From Paenibacillus ferrarius (GTDB lineage Bacteria; Bacillota; Bacilli; Paenibacillales; NBRC-103111), in the NCBI RefSeq assembly GCF_002027705.1, contig NZ_MBTG01000005.1, positions 1-64,000 of the forward strand: a stretch of DNA of 64,000 nt, read 5' to 3'. The notes below the pieces were generated by a model, which worked only from the letters and a program-made list of their open reading frames with translations, was not told the DNA's origin and did no database searches. The position numbers and the translations under genes were made by a program. Shown in pieces: positions 28,001 through 37,700 of the stretch. Within the stretch, counting starts at the first letter, position 1. Each line of letters starts with the position of its first letter.

Positions 28001-28410
28001 TATTAGACACAGGTGGAGATGCGCAGATAGTGGATAATGGAGATGCCAACTACAGTGAAGTAAGCGGGTCATGGGTAGACAGCAGCGTGATCGGCTATAA
28101 TGGAAGCGCGTCCAGGTACAGCGTTAGCAGCGGTGCCTCAGCGAAATGGACTGCTCCCATTACCGCAGGCGGAACTTATGAAGTCTTTATCTATAAGACA
28201 ATTAGCAGCAACTCCGATACCAATACGAAGGTAGAAGTGGTTCATAACGGTACTACCAGTACAAGCTATGAGAATTATTCCACCGGTACTTCAGGCTGGA
28301 AGCTGATTGGTACTTATACGATGACACCGGGGCAATCCAACTATGTGAAAATCACCCGGGGCACTCAAACTGTCAGGGCAGATGCCGTAAAGTTTGTGAA
28401 AGTTGATTGA
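25021..28410 (+). CDS. Secreted right-handed beta-helix protein with ricin and golvesin-like modules
   Basis: 1129 residues. The start is ATG at 25021, eight bases after AAAGGAG; the reading frame is open further upstream inside the GH95 gene but without a ribosome site. Signal peptide about 1-30; DUF1565-like start (YYVATTGSDSNSG); parallel beta-helix to about 550; CBM4/9-like module about 575-720. Then come two copies of a VDNGD-starting golvesin-like module (about 727-860 and 1001-1129) flanking a RICIN lectin domain (about 862-1000). The two copies share long runs such as SDTNTKVEVVH and TYTMTPGQ, so they arose by duplication. Catalytic type is unassigned. Confidence 0.85.
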   Translation: MLKRAISGVMVVLLLLLGTVFGMPMTTQAAGNIYYVATTGSDSNSGTLSSPFKTIAKATSVMVAGDTCMIRGGTYREVIQPTKSGTAGNPITYKAYAGETVTVSATDKVTGWTLHSGNIYKAQMNWNLGMENQVFVNGELMHVAQYPNWTDTNVFNPGRANMDSGADLTIAYSGLNKPADYWKGGSVWIRGTWTAQTTTVTASSGNQITIAPLSSSDGRYTGPLAGREFFIFNLLSELDAEREWFYDSSTQAMYLWAPGGVNPSTLNVETKKRIYCIDLTGVSYVNIEGLNTFGGTIRMADNSSGNIVKEIDAKYISHRMNLQNAYEKDDTGVYVGGSNNTLRDSTFAYSSGNLIIVAGSDNKVINNLAHEANYMGTYNANIFIKGKRHLISYNTLYNAGRDLVQLQDVEAVIFEYNDLSLNGLLNHDCGGIYVTKEDGGKTEIRYNRIHDLTVYQDTGIYLDQHSHNFIIHHNTIWNTGFAAIKSSQPGNFVQIYDNMVDGIIKSVFGSAFNNDGYGTWIYNNVATDGYLIDGDAFRYGNTTVGYNQNLYPPAGQNLANPPNPTYAPSTLQNTNRVKNAFFDSSLDSWTKIGAPTAAFYSATYDPINIDNRETRSGYGSVQLGSGQTGVEQLITGLEPNTTYEYSAWARVPFGETVEIGVKEYGDATIYKNVYGNYPNWTRQKVQFKTGASHTSAKVYIWKSSSGASLCYGDDAGLIEINDTVPLIVDNGDPNYSEISGSWLDSSLTGYNGSTTRYAREGASAKWTAPITVARTYDVYMNKIIHSTSDTNTKVEVVHDGVTSAVYEDYSTGTPGWKYMGTYTMTPGQPNYVKVTRGNNSLRADAVKFVASNNSFDPAVFYKIVNKKSGKLLDVANSSSEPGAKAIQLGNLGGESKRWKIMYNGNDYSLVNKNSGMAVDVAGSAITSGAEVVQSPHYGIISQGWQIADAGNGYYKIINTNSGMVAAVKGGSTTDGAEIIQSPYSGNDSQLWNIVLDTGGDAQIVDNGDANYSEVSGSWVDSSVIGYNGSASRYSVSSGASAKWTAPITAGGTYEVFIYKTISSNSDTNTKVEVVHNGTTSTSYENYSTGTSGWKLIGTYTMTPGQSNYVKITRGTQTVRADAVKFVKVD

Positions 28411-28434
28411 GTATCATAGTAGTGGTGTGGAATC

Positions 28435-28462
28435 GGCTACCCAGCTAATGGGTAGCCTTCTA
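28435..28462 (+). terminator. Terminator of the plus-strand GH95/beta-helix operon
   Basis: GGCTACCC (28435-28442) pairs with GGGTAGCC (28450-28457) around a 7-nt loop. The T run is poor (TTCTACTG). Confidence 0.65.
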
Positions 28463-28611
28463 CTGATTCACCAGGAACAAAAACTTGTATTTTCGATGCC
28501 TGAATGATAGCTGTCCCACTGTCCTTAGGCCTCGATTGAACTTTCATCCATTAGTTTGTACTTAGAAACCGCAACAATATACAGCAATCAAACAGTTGCA
28601 ATCTCTCCATG

Positions 28612-28651
28612 AAAACATAATGAAAACGCAAGCTATGATAAGCTTGCGTTT
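28612..28651 (-). terminator. Terminator overlapping the end of the DeoR gene
   Basis: AAACGCAAGCT (28624-28634) pairs with AGCTTGCGTTT (28641-28651). The hairpin includes the last codons of the repressor gene and is followed on the minus strand by TTTTCATTATGTTTTC. Confidence 0.75.
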
Positions 28652-29409
28652 ATGATCGAAATATTATGTTTTTTGTAAGTCTCCAGAAGACCGCTATCCA
28701 TCAAAGAATCCGTTACAATCGAATCAATCTGATCCAATCCGCTAATGTTCAGGTAGGATACCGTTTCGAATTTACTCGAATCCGCTACGACAACTTTCCG
28801 CTTGGCACTCTTTAGCATCGCATTGATGACCTCTGCCTCGCCCTGGCGAAAATCTGTCAGCCCTTTCTCAAGGGAAATCGCATTGATACTAATGAACGCC
28901 AGATCGATATTGAAATTCATAATTTCCTCTTCAATCGAGCGCCCGTACAAGGAAAACTCCTCATGATTCAGATAGCCCCCGGGAATTATAACCGTGAAAC
29001 CCTTCTTCTGCGCCAAAATATCCGCGATACGAAGGGAATTTGTTATGACTGTGAGTTTTTCGAACCGCGCGGCGAGCCGCTTGGCAACCTCGATATTCGT
29101 CGTTCCGGCATTGAGAGAAACAGCTTGATACTCCTTCACCAGCTCGACAGCATACATAGCCAGTTCCTGCTTCCTTTCGTTCTGCGTAATTTTACGCTTA
29201 AAGAATGCCTGATTTGTCGCTACGTCTTCTCTCTTGGAAACAGCGCCTCCATGTACACGCTTGATTTTATCCTCTTGCTCCAACCGTTCAAGATCCCTGC
29301 GTACCGTATCAAGGGAAACTTGCAGCAATGACTTCAATTCCACAACGGTGACTTGTCCTTTGGATTCCAGTTCCAATAATATTAAGCGATGCCTCTCTGG
29401 TGCAAGCAT
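28633..29409 (-). CDS. DeoR/GlpR-family transcriptional repressor
   Basis: 258 residues. ATG at 29409 has GGAGG nine bases upstream; an ATG at 29445 lacks a site. Winged helix-turn-helix in the first 55 residues (VTVVELKSLLQVSLDTVRRDLERLE, the DeoR signature) and a DeoR C-terminal sensor domain of the isomerase-like fold, which usually binds a sugar phosphate. It is a single gene ending in its own terminator, convergent with the plus-strand beta-helix gene. A palindrome at 29451-29464 may be its own operator. Target sugar unknown. Confidence 0.9.
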   Translation of the reverse strand: MLAPERHRLILLELESKGQVTVVELKSLLQVSLDTVRRDLERLEQEDKIKRVHGGAVSKREDVATNQAFFKRKITQNERKQELAMYAVELVKEYQAVSLNAGTTNIEVAKRLAARFEKLTVITNSLRIADILAQKKGFTVIIPGGYLNHEEFSLYGRSIEEEIMNFNIDLAFISINAISLEKGLTDFRQGEAEVINAMLKSAKRKVVVADSSKFETVSYLNISGLDQIDSIVTDSLMDSGLLETYKKHNISIINASLS

Positions 29410-29450
29410 TTCATCATTCCTCCGTGTTTTTGCGTTTATCAGCATGTTTT

Positions 29451-29464
29451 CCCTTAAGTAAGGG
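29451..29464. promoter_or_regulatory. Palindrome upstream of the DeoR gene
   Basis: CCCTTAAGTAAGGG is symmetric except at the two central bases and lies about 42 bases before the start codon. An autoregulatory operator is plausible. Confidence 0.4.
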
Positions 29465-29521
29465 TACCAAAAATGCCACGTCGAGTAAATGATGAAATCT
29501 CAATAAAGCCGATTTGCAGGT

Positions 29522-29562
29522 AAAAAGCCGGGAAACCTTGTCAGATCAAGGATTCCCGGCTT
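29522..29562 (-). terminator. Terminator of the two-gene SLH operon
   Basis: AAGCCGGGAA and TTCCCGGCTT pair, continued by CCTTG/CAAGG, and T residues follow on the minus strand. It lies 18 bases after the stop codon at 29580. Confidence 0.88.
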
Positions 29563-29579
29563 ATTTGTGTCCTGCTATC

Positions 29580-32500
29580 TCATTCTCGGAATAAATAGTT
29601 GTGCAAAGCCTGAACAGTTTCCGCTCGAGATGTCTGTCCTTTTGGCGTAAACAGTCCCTCTTGCGTTCCGCTCAGCAGCCCGATTGAAGCCGCATCGCGG
29701 ATGGCTTGCTGCGCCCAGGAGGACATTTCGTCTTGATCTTGAAACTGAATTGGACCTAGATTTGATGATGTATGTTCAGGCATAATCCCCCAAGCACGCA
29801 TCAACATAACAGCCATCTGCTCGCGGGTCACAAGATCGTCAGGCGAGAAGTTGGTCTCGCTAACACCTTGTACGACACCATTCTCCACAGCAACAGCAAC
29901 ATCACCGCTGTACCAAGCCGTTTTGGGAACATCCTCAAAATTACTCTTATTAGATCCAGATAGGCCCATGGCACGAACAAGAAGTGCAGCGAATTCAGCT
30001 CGGGTTACGCGTTTATCCGGTTCGAAGTGACTGGTCTCTATCCCTTTTACAATGGGTTCGGCCACAATATCTGCAAAAATGTGTCTGGCCGCCAGATTAC
30101 CGATGGCTTCAGCAGCCCAGTGGCCGCTTGTATCCTGGTATTTTACATTGTAATCCATAACAACGTATGATCCTCCATCTGAAATAACAAACACGGCTTC
30201 AGGCTTATTCCACGCAGCATTTGCCGACTGATAGGCCAGTCTGCCGTCCTCATAAATCTTGTATAAGCCTGCTCGCTTCGCCTTCCCTTGCGGAGGTACT
30301 TTCATGCTTATCTCAATAGGTTCGAAGTTCTTAACTGGCTCTTGCAAACCGCTGCTGCGGTTCGTTGGGAATTGCCATTCCACACGGAGAACCGGGGATA
30401 AGATCACCGTGCTTTGGTTGGAATCCGCTTGGATGCCATTGATTAGCTCATCGGTAACAGAGTTGTGAGTCAACACGAGTGAAGCTTTTTTCTTATCCGC
30501 TTCCCCAAGAGCGGAGCCGGCTTCACGGATGGATTTCAGTGAAACATTTGCCGTTCCCCACTCAAATTGAAGCTGAACCCAGTCTCCTGCAGACTGTGCA
30601 GCTGCTTCATACGGAATAGCAACTTGGGATTTTCCTTCTTCCACTTTAATCGTTGCTGTTCCCTGCTCATTCTTAAGAGCTAAATTGTCAGGTTTAATAA
30701 CCTGTACAAATTGCTTGGAAACTAGGTGAGTATCATCCGGAGCAACGACGCCTAGACCACCATGCACTCCACCTGAGTTGCTCCCTGTGCCTACGCTTGT
30801 CGATCCCGAATTGCCGCCAGTATCCGATGTCAGCACGGTAAGCTCGTAAATAGCCTTGAACTCATGATGAAACGATGTGATCGTCACCCTTCCTTGTTTT
30901 TTGGCTGTAACGAAACCTTCGGCATCGATCGAAGCAATGGCTTCGTCGCTGCTGGTAAACTGTAGATCCTCTGCAATCGTCTCCAGCTTCTGATCGCTAT
31001 ACGTCCCCAGCACCGTCGCTTTCGCTTTCTCTCCCACTTTCAAAGGCTTCAATCCGTTAATCTCCAGCTTGATCAGCTTTGGTGGAGTCACAGACGAATC
31101 GTCTTGAATATTGATCGTATAGCTGGTGCTCAGCAGCTGATACGTAGCCGTAATTACCGTCTGGCCTGCTTTCAATGCAGTGATCTCACCTGAGCGTCTA
31201 TTCAGCGCCGCAACCGTATCATCCGAAATGAATAGGTTTAACCCCGGCAGCGCTGAGACATTAGAATCGAGCAGCACCGAGCTGCTGCTGTCACTGTAAA
31301 CTGCCGTCACAACTGTCTGCAGACGATCCCCAACCATCACCTGCTTCAAGCCTGCAATCAGCAGCGATTGCATAGCAGCACCGGACGATGACGTGCCTTG
31401 AACAATCAGTTTATACGAACCTGAAACGTCCCCATTCGTTCCTGTGATGATCGTCTCACCTCGGGCATGAGCGGTTACCACGCCTTCGCCGGTAATGGAA
31501 GCGATAGCCGGATTGCTGCTGCTGAACGAGTAGCCTTCCACGGTCTCCGACACTTTGCCATTCTTATAAGTTGCCTCGACAACGGTGTTCCGCTGCTCGC
31601 CAATCTTCATCGGCGCAAGCCCCTTCAAACGGATCGATTCCACTGGAGAATCCTTCAAAGCAAACGTCTTTTCGGCCGATTTGGTTGTATTGCCATACGA
31701 ATCCGTCGCTTCCGCGTACCAAGAATACGCCGAGTTTGTCGTCAAGCCGGACCAATCCCACTGCGTTTGGCCGCCACTTGGGATAGGCTGCGCATTGGCA
31801 AGCTGCTGAATTTTACTCCCCTTGAGACCGATGTGCCCTGTCGCCAACTCGATATCGCCTACATCCGTGTTAAGCGGCAGCGTGTAATTTTCGTATTGTT
31901 CTTGAAAAAATCCATAGTTGTCATTTGTAATCGTTGAATAAGGCACCATATAAACCAGCTGTTTTTTGACATCGAAATATAGCATTCGCAAGTAAGCCGC
32001 TCCGCCTAACGAAGTATCCTGATAATCATGCAGCAGCTCGTACACAACTTTTCCATCGATTCGCTTTACATTATAAAAGGCCGCTTGACGATGTCCGCAT
32101 AAAACCATGAATACATTGCTATTCGGTGCAATAACTTTTTCCATAATTTTTTGCCCGCCAAGATCATTCGTATCGTAGCTTCCCGTATCATATAATAAGT
32201 ACGAATGCGTAGTGACTATAGCTTTGCGGTCTTTGTACCGGCTCAGCACGTCATTCGCCCAGTCGATTGATGGTTGATCAATTCCCCAGCTTAGATAGAC
32301 GATAATAAAATCCATGCCTCCAGCTGAAATCAGGTCATAATGGTTTTTATTGTCCCGATCGTCGCCTCCATAATAAGGCTTGTTCTTGAAACGATCCTTG
32401 CCAAAATATTTGTTATACAACGGGCTTATATCATGATTGCCGGCAAGTACGCCATATGGCACATTGGCGTCATCCAATATTTTCATGCTGCGGTCTGCAT

Positions 32501-34730
32501 TTACCCATTGAGGCTCATAAGTAGCTACGTTGACAATATCTCCGGTATGGACGACATATTGAATGTTTTTAGTATCTTTATTGTCTGCGACCCACTGCGT
32601 CATTTTATCGTAAACGTCCGGAAATTCCTGCGCTTGGTATTGTGTATCCGTCATCCAGGCGAATGAGAAATCATATTGGTCTCGTTCCGGCTTCTGCCCT
32701 GGCAGCATTGTATTCTGCTGAGTTGCTGCAACATATAGCTTCACTTTCTTGTTCGCATCTACCATCGTTGCTGTATTTAAAACAGCTGTAAGTTTAAAAT
32801 CGCTATTGTTCGCATTCCCTACCTTTACGGCGACTTGCTGCCATTTCTTAGCGATGAAATCCCAGGCATATATCATCACTTGCTGTTTGGAATGGCCTTC
32901 CCAGGTTACCTCCAATTCATCGATCTGGGAAAGATCCCCCTGAACCGTCATGTCGAAACGTTGATAGGGGTAATTTTTCAGCGACCTGGTGCTATAGTAG
33001 GAGCCATCCGATGCCTTGAGCGATTCCAGCGCACCAGCCGGCAACAGCTGTTCCGACGTAATGGCATCATTTGCTGGCGGGCTCATAGTGTTTGCTAATT
33101 CATAGGCCTTGTTTGCCAACGAATTGGTTTGAAAGTCGCTTACGAACTGTACCTTTTTCTCATAAAATGTGAGATCCGTCATATCGCCTGTAGGTTCCGT
33201 TACATTTGCTTTCAGCGTTACTTTCCCATTGGCATCGAAAATCTCACCATCAGGTCCATCAAGCGAGACAATCGGCTTTAACTTGCTTCCATCAATGTTG
33301 AAAGTAATGCGCTTACTTGCTGTCAACTGAGAATTGACAGATGCAACAGCGTCAATTGTGAGCGTATGCTGACCGCTTTTCAATGACAGAAGGGTCGTTT
33401 GGAACCCCATCGATTGGGAACTGATCGTAACTGGCGCACTTCCGTCCAAGCGGTAGGTGATGGCCGCCGGCTGACTGATAAATCCACTAAACGAAAGATC
33501 CGGCGAATAATAAGTCGCACCTTCCTTTGGTTGAAAAACCGTCATCTGCAACGATGAATTCCGAGATTCCGCGTCTCCGTAAATGAGAAACTTGTCGGTC
33601 ATACTCAAATACTCCGCTTGTACCCATGATGCGCTTCTAGCCGTCCGGGAAATTCTTGCTTCATCAATCCCCCCTTTGATTGAATTGCCTCCTATCATTA
33701 AGGCGTCTCCCGCCTTGATGTTCCCGGAGCGCCTGCCTTCGGCAACCTTGACTCCGTCGCGATACAAAATCAAATTATTGCCTGCAAGAGCGCTGTTATA
33801 GGTCAGGGAGAGGTACGTCCAATTGTAATCCGTCGTCCCCCCGTTTAGTTGCAGGCTTGCATTTTGACCGTTCAGGTTGTTATCGGCTGCATCCGTATAT
33901 ACGTTCGCCATCCATTTGCCGGCCACAGCTTTCATCCAGAATGCATTTTCCCGAACCAGCATGTTGCCGACCACCTTGCCATTCGTTAACCGGGCCCAAC
34001 CGGAAATCGTTATTTGCGATTCTCCGTTGCCTAAAGCCCCCTTGTTGGTGGTATTGGCTGGATATATAGTTGCCCAAAGACTCTCAAAATAGCGTCCAAC
34101 CCTATGATATTTAGGGTCTGTGCCTTCCAGCGTATAGGACGTTCCGCTTATCGTCGAATTTTTCACTTGGCGCATGCCGATATTGGCATTTGCAGTGGAA
34201 TCCTTGAACTGCTCCACTTGCTTCGGATTTGCAAGATTGTCAATAATCCGCTGACCGAAGTGGTAGACCAGCAAAAAGTCCGAATTCCAAACCTGTTGAG
34301 GATCGTTCGTCTTTAAGGAACTTCCGCCGTAGTATAGCCACATATGATCCGTACTGGAAGCCGAGCGAATCTTCGGCACCTTCACCCATACGATGCTTTC
34401 GCCTTGCGGATCCCATTTCTCAATCTCATAAGGCAATTGTATCGTTTGATCCCCGCTAAAGAAGTGCAGATCATCCTGATCGGTAACCGAATAATTGATT
34501 TTGGAAGCATCCAGCTTCACCGGTACTGGGAAATCCAGCAGATCTTCCACCGCCGCCTGGTTGTCAAAACTGATCATGATCCGGTAATTCCGATCCTTAT
34601 CCTTCCATTCGGCAGCAGCCGATGCAGTAACAGTGTTATTTGGCAAGACGCCGACCGGCAATAGAGTTTGGAGGAATAACGCGAGCAGCAGCACAACTAG
34701 TATTCGTTTTTTCCATAAGCCTATCTTCAA
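29580..34730 (-). CDS. Giant SLH-anchored surface protein with DUF2341, LamG, metallophosphoesterase and Big2 domains
   Basis: 1716 residues from a TTG start at 34730, nine bases after AAGGAG. Signal peptide 1-39; DUF2341-like 41-150; LamG/concanavalin-like about 150-385; Ig-like region about 395-680. The calcineurin-like phosphoesterase spans about 683-940, with metal-site motifs TDTQ (695), TGD (729-731), GNHD (764-767), THS (841-843) and GHRQ (879-882). Three Big2 domains follow, then a Gly/Ser linker and a linker domain. Three SLH repeats form the last 190 residues and bind secondary cell-wall polymer. The last metal motif is GHxQ, not the usual GHxH. It lies 33 bases downstream of another SLH gene, so the two are co-transcribed. 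Substrate unknown. Confidence 0.88.
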   Translation of the reverse strand: MKIGLWKKRILVVLLLALFLQTLLPVGVLPNNTVTASAAAEWKDKDRNYRIMISFDNQAAVEDLLDFPVPVKLDASKINYSVTDQDDLHFFSGDQTIQLPYEIEKWDPQGESIVWVKVPKIRSASSTDHMWLYYGGSSLKTNDPQQVWNSDFLLVYHFGQRIIDNLANPKQVEQFKDSTANANIGMRQVKNSTISGTSYTLEGTDPKYHRVGRYFESLWATIYPANTTNKGALGNGESQITISGWARLTNGKVVGNMLVRENAFWMKAVAGKWMANVYTDAADNNLNGQNASLQLNGGTTDYNWTYLSLTYNSALAGNNLILYRDGVKVAEGRRSGNIKAGDALMIGGNSIKGGIDEARISRTARSASWVQAEYLSMTDKFLIYGDAESRNSSLQMTVFQPKEGATYYSPDLSFSGFISQPAAITYRLDGSAPVTISSQSMGFQTTLLSLKSGQHTLTIDAVASVNSQLTASKRITFNIDGSKLKPIVSLDGPDGEIFDANGKVTLKANVTEPTGDMTDLTFYEKKVQFVSDFQTNSLANKAYELANTMSPPANDAITSEQLLPAGALESLKASDGSYYSTRSLKNYPYQRFDMTVQGDLSQIDELEVTWEGHSKQQVMIYAWDFIAKKWQQVAVKVGNANNSDFKLTAVLNTATMVDANKKVKLYVAATQQNTMLPGQKPERDQYDFSFAWMTDTQYQAQEFPDVYDKMTQWVADNKDTKNIQYVVHTGDIVNVATYEPQWVNADRSMKILDDANVPYGVLAGNHDISPLYNKYFGKDRFKNKPYYGGDDRDNKNHYDLISAGGMDFIIVYLSWGIDQPSIDWANDVLSRYKDRKAIVTTHSYLLYDTGSYDTNDLGGQKIMEKVIAPNSNVFMVLCGHRQAAFYNVKRIDGKVVYELLHDYQDTSLGGAAYLRMLYFDVKKQLVYMVPYSTITNDNYGFFQEQYENYTLPLNTDVGDIELATGHIGLKGSKIQQLANAQPIPSGGQTQWDWSGLTTNSAYSWYAEATDSYGNTTKSAEKTFALKDSPVESIRLKGLAPMKIGEQRNTVVEATYKNGKVSETVEGYSFSSSNPAIASITGEGVVTAHARGETIITGTNGDVSGSYKLIVQGTSSSGAAMQSLLIAGLKQVMVGDRLQTVVTAVYSDSSSSVLLDSNVSALPGLNLFISDDTVAALNRRSGEITALKAGQTVITATYQLLSTSYTINIQDDSSVTPPKLIKLEINGLKPLKVGEKAKATVLGTYSDQKLETIAEDLQFTSSDEAIASIDAEGFVTAKKQGRVTITSFHHEFKAIYELTVLTSDTGGNSGSTSVGTGSNSGGVHGGLGVVAPDDTHLVSKQFVQVIKPDNLALKNEQGTATIKVEEGKSQVAIPYEAAAQSAGDWVQLQFEWGTANVSLKSIREAGSALGEADKKKASLVLTHNSVTDELINGIQADSNQSTVILSPVLRVEWQFPTNRSSGLQEPVKNFEPIEISMKVPPQGKAKRAGLYKIYEDGRLAYQSANAAWNKPEAVFVISDGGSYVVMDYNVKYQDTSGHWAAEAIGNLAARHIFADIVAEPIVKGIETSHFEPDKRVTRAEFAALLVRAMGLSGSNKSNFEDVPKTAWYSGDVAVAVENGVVQGVSETNFSPDDLVTREQMAVMLMRAWGIMPEHTSSNLGPIQFQDQDEMSSWAQQAIRDAASIGLLSGTQEGLFTPKGQTSRAETVQALHNYLFRE

Positions 34731-34763
34731 AGCTGATCACTCCTTTATTTTCTGAATGAATAC

Positions 34764-37700
34764 CTATTTCGCTTGCAGTTTCATCACGACTTGTACCGCT
34801 TCAGCCCGTTTGGATGGCTCAGCAGGAATAAATACTCCGTTACCTCGACCGTTCAGCAGACCTAATTGTGCTGCGATCTGAACCGAATCGCGAGCCCACG
34901 TTGAGGTCTGATCCATATCTAGAAAAATAGGGTTTTGATCGAGCTTCACCTTCCCGAATTTACGCTCATAGGCTCGTACAAGCAGAACCGCCATTTCTTC
35001 CCGGCTAATCTCCACTTCTGGTTGGAACAGACTGTCGCCTTCACCGTCAATCAGCCCCGCATCCGCTGCCGACCCTACATATTCCGCATACCAAGCGCTG
35101 CTTGGCACATCCGTAAACTTCACAGCTTTACTTGGCATGAGATTTAACGAATTTACGAGCAAAGCGACAAATTCCGCTCTTGTGACGCTGCGTTCAGGTT
35201 GAAAATAGCGATCGCTTACCCCTTTAACCGTATGATTGGCGCTCATGACCTGAATCGTCCGATAGGCCCAATGATTGGCGGGAACATCGTTGTACGTTTT
35301 TTTATACGCCATCACCGCATATTTGCCATTCGCATCCAACGTCGTGCGGATGCCCCGTTCTGTCAAATGACCACCAACGTATTTGGCGGTGCCATCTTGG
35401 AACAATTGATACACGCCAAGCAATTCCTTGTCCGTACCTGCAGGAATGGCAAATTCAATCTGCACCGAGTCTTGCGGCAGCTCCGACGCAATTTTCTGTC
35501 CGTTTTCCATTTCCCATACAGCTGAGAAATCGTATATCCGGGAGACAAGCGACATCGTTCCTGCCTCTTGTTTCCATGCATCCTTCCAATCCTTCTGGGC
35601 TTGCTCGGACAAGGCAGGAAATGATACGGCATGCTTGCCTTCGCCCTCAGTTTTACCTGTCATTTCATTTATTGCCGATTGAAATAATTGTCCAGTTAAA
35701 TGAAGAGTCAGGTTATCCTGCTCAATTGTAATCACTTGGCTGTCAGGCAGTTTGCTTGCCGAAGCCGGGAACAAAACTTGCGTAATATCAGACGCGATTT
35801 CCACTCGGATATTCCCTGTCTGCGCTTGCAGTTGATCGTCCTTTACAAGGGTTGTACCCGGCTTTTTATCCGTAGGATTGGAAGAGCCTGCTGAGCTGCC
35901 TGAACTAGCATTAGAAGAATCTTCTTCCCCGTTGCCGCTACCGCCCTCTGAAGCATGTATACGAATGGACGATTGAGCAGCTTTATGCTGATAAACAACG
36001 GTTACCACGGTCGTCCCTTGCTTCAACCCGGTCAATTTGCCTTGCGAATCTACGCTTACTACGGAAGAATCATCTACCGTCCACTCCGACATAGAAGCAA
36101 TTTCAATTGGCGCTGCATGATCGTAGATGGCGTGGGCTTGTAAGGAAACTTGCTCACCGACCTTTATACTTGCAGGCGCAGTAAGTCTGACTTCTTGCAG
36201 GACGGGAAGTTGATTCTGGATCACGACTAAGGAGTAGTTCGCCGTAAACCCTCGGTAGGTAGCGTAAAGTCGGGCTGCCCCTGTACTTAAGGCCGTTAAC
36301 TCTCCAGTTCCAGGATCGATACGGACGACACTCGGGTTGTCGCTTCGATAAATAACATCATGATTGACAGGAAAAAGTGAATTATCATTATAAACAGCTT
36401 GAATAACAGTAGATGCATTATCCCCCGCTACAAGTGTGTGTGGACCGGTAAATCGAAGAGAAACGATTTGAGGTTTACCAGGTTCGGTGACCTGTGGAGT
36501 GAATGCTACGACAATAATCAGGTCCGCTGATAATCCGTTTGCTTCAACGTGCAGTTGCGCAGTCCCGGGACCTACTGCGTTGATCGTTCCGCTCGCATCC
36601 ACTTGAATAACATTTGGATTATCGGACGAATAGGTTGCCGACGTAACAGAATCTATACTTCCATAATTATTAACAAACTTGACTTGCAGTTTGGCAACAT
36701 CCCCTGGTTGCATCGTTTGCGGACCATCAAGATCAAGATACTGCAGCGTTTTGGCTTTGACTGCGATTTCGACTGAAGCGCTGAATGTGCCTAACCGAGC
36801 CGTTATCACAGATTTGCCTGGAGCGATCGGCACAATGCCGCCCTGCGTATTGACGGCAGCCACTTCCGGATGCTGACTTTGATAGACGATGCCTTGCTGC
36901 TTGGCTTCAACCTCGTTTGCCGCATTGTCGATCAGATGGACGACAGCTTGTCCCGTTTGCCCAACGACCCAATTGGCTGGAATATCCAAGCGAATGGACG
37001 TGACTGTTGAGGTATAGTCGCGAACATACTGCTTATACATGGACTTTGCTTTAATGGCATTCACGGCTTGGCTGTACAATTGCAACATACCAATCTTGCC
37101 TTGCATGTAGTTTTGAGCGCCATGCGAATTCATGCTGGCTCCGATCTTCAAATCGACTTTCGATCCGCCACCGATAACACCCGTTCTGGATCTGGACATC
37201 GTTTCTTCGCCATTGACATAAAGCTTTGCGGTTGCACCGTCATATGTCGCCAACGCATAGTAGATTTTATTCGCCTCCAACGGTTTTCCGCTATCGACGA
37301 TAACGAATCCTTCAGCGCCAGTATCTTCTTTGATATAAAACATAGCTTCGAGTTTTTTGGAAATGGGATTCAACACCATCGCGTAATCCGCTTCACGTGT
37401 TTTCTCCATTATTGTTTGGGCACGATCGAGCGTGTCGAGCGAGAAAGAAACGGCCATCGACATTTGCTTCGGACTTAGCTCAGCTTCATGTGGAATGCGG
37501 ACATATGAGGCATTTCCGTCGAGTCCCAGCACTGGCTTGGCAAAAATGGGATGATCGTACAAAACCGGCGTTCCGACTGCGCTGCCATTGTGAAGGTTTG
37601 GGCTGCTATCGCCGCCAATTGATTGCGTGAAATCCATATTCAGCAGATCCGGACCTGGGGCAACGCCCGACGAATCCTCGAACGCTTGCAGCTTGGCCAC

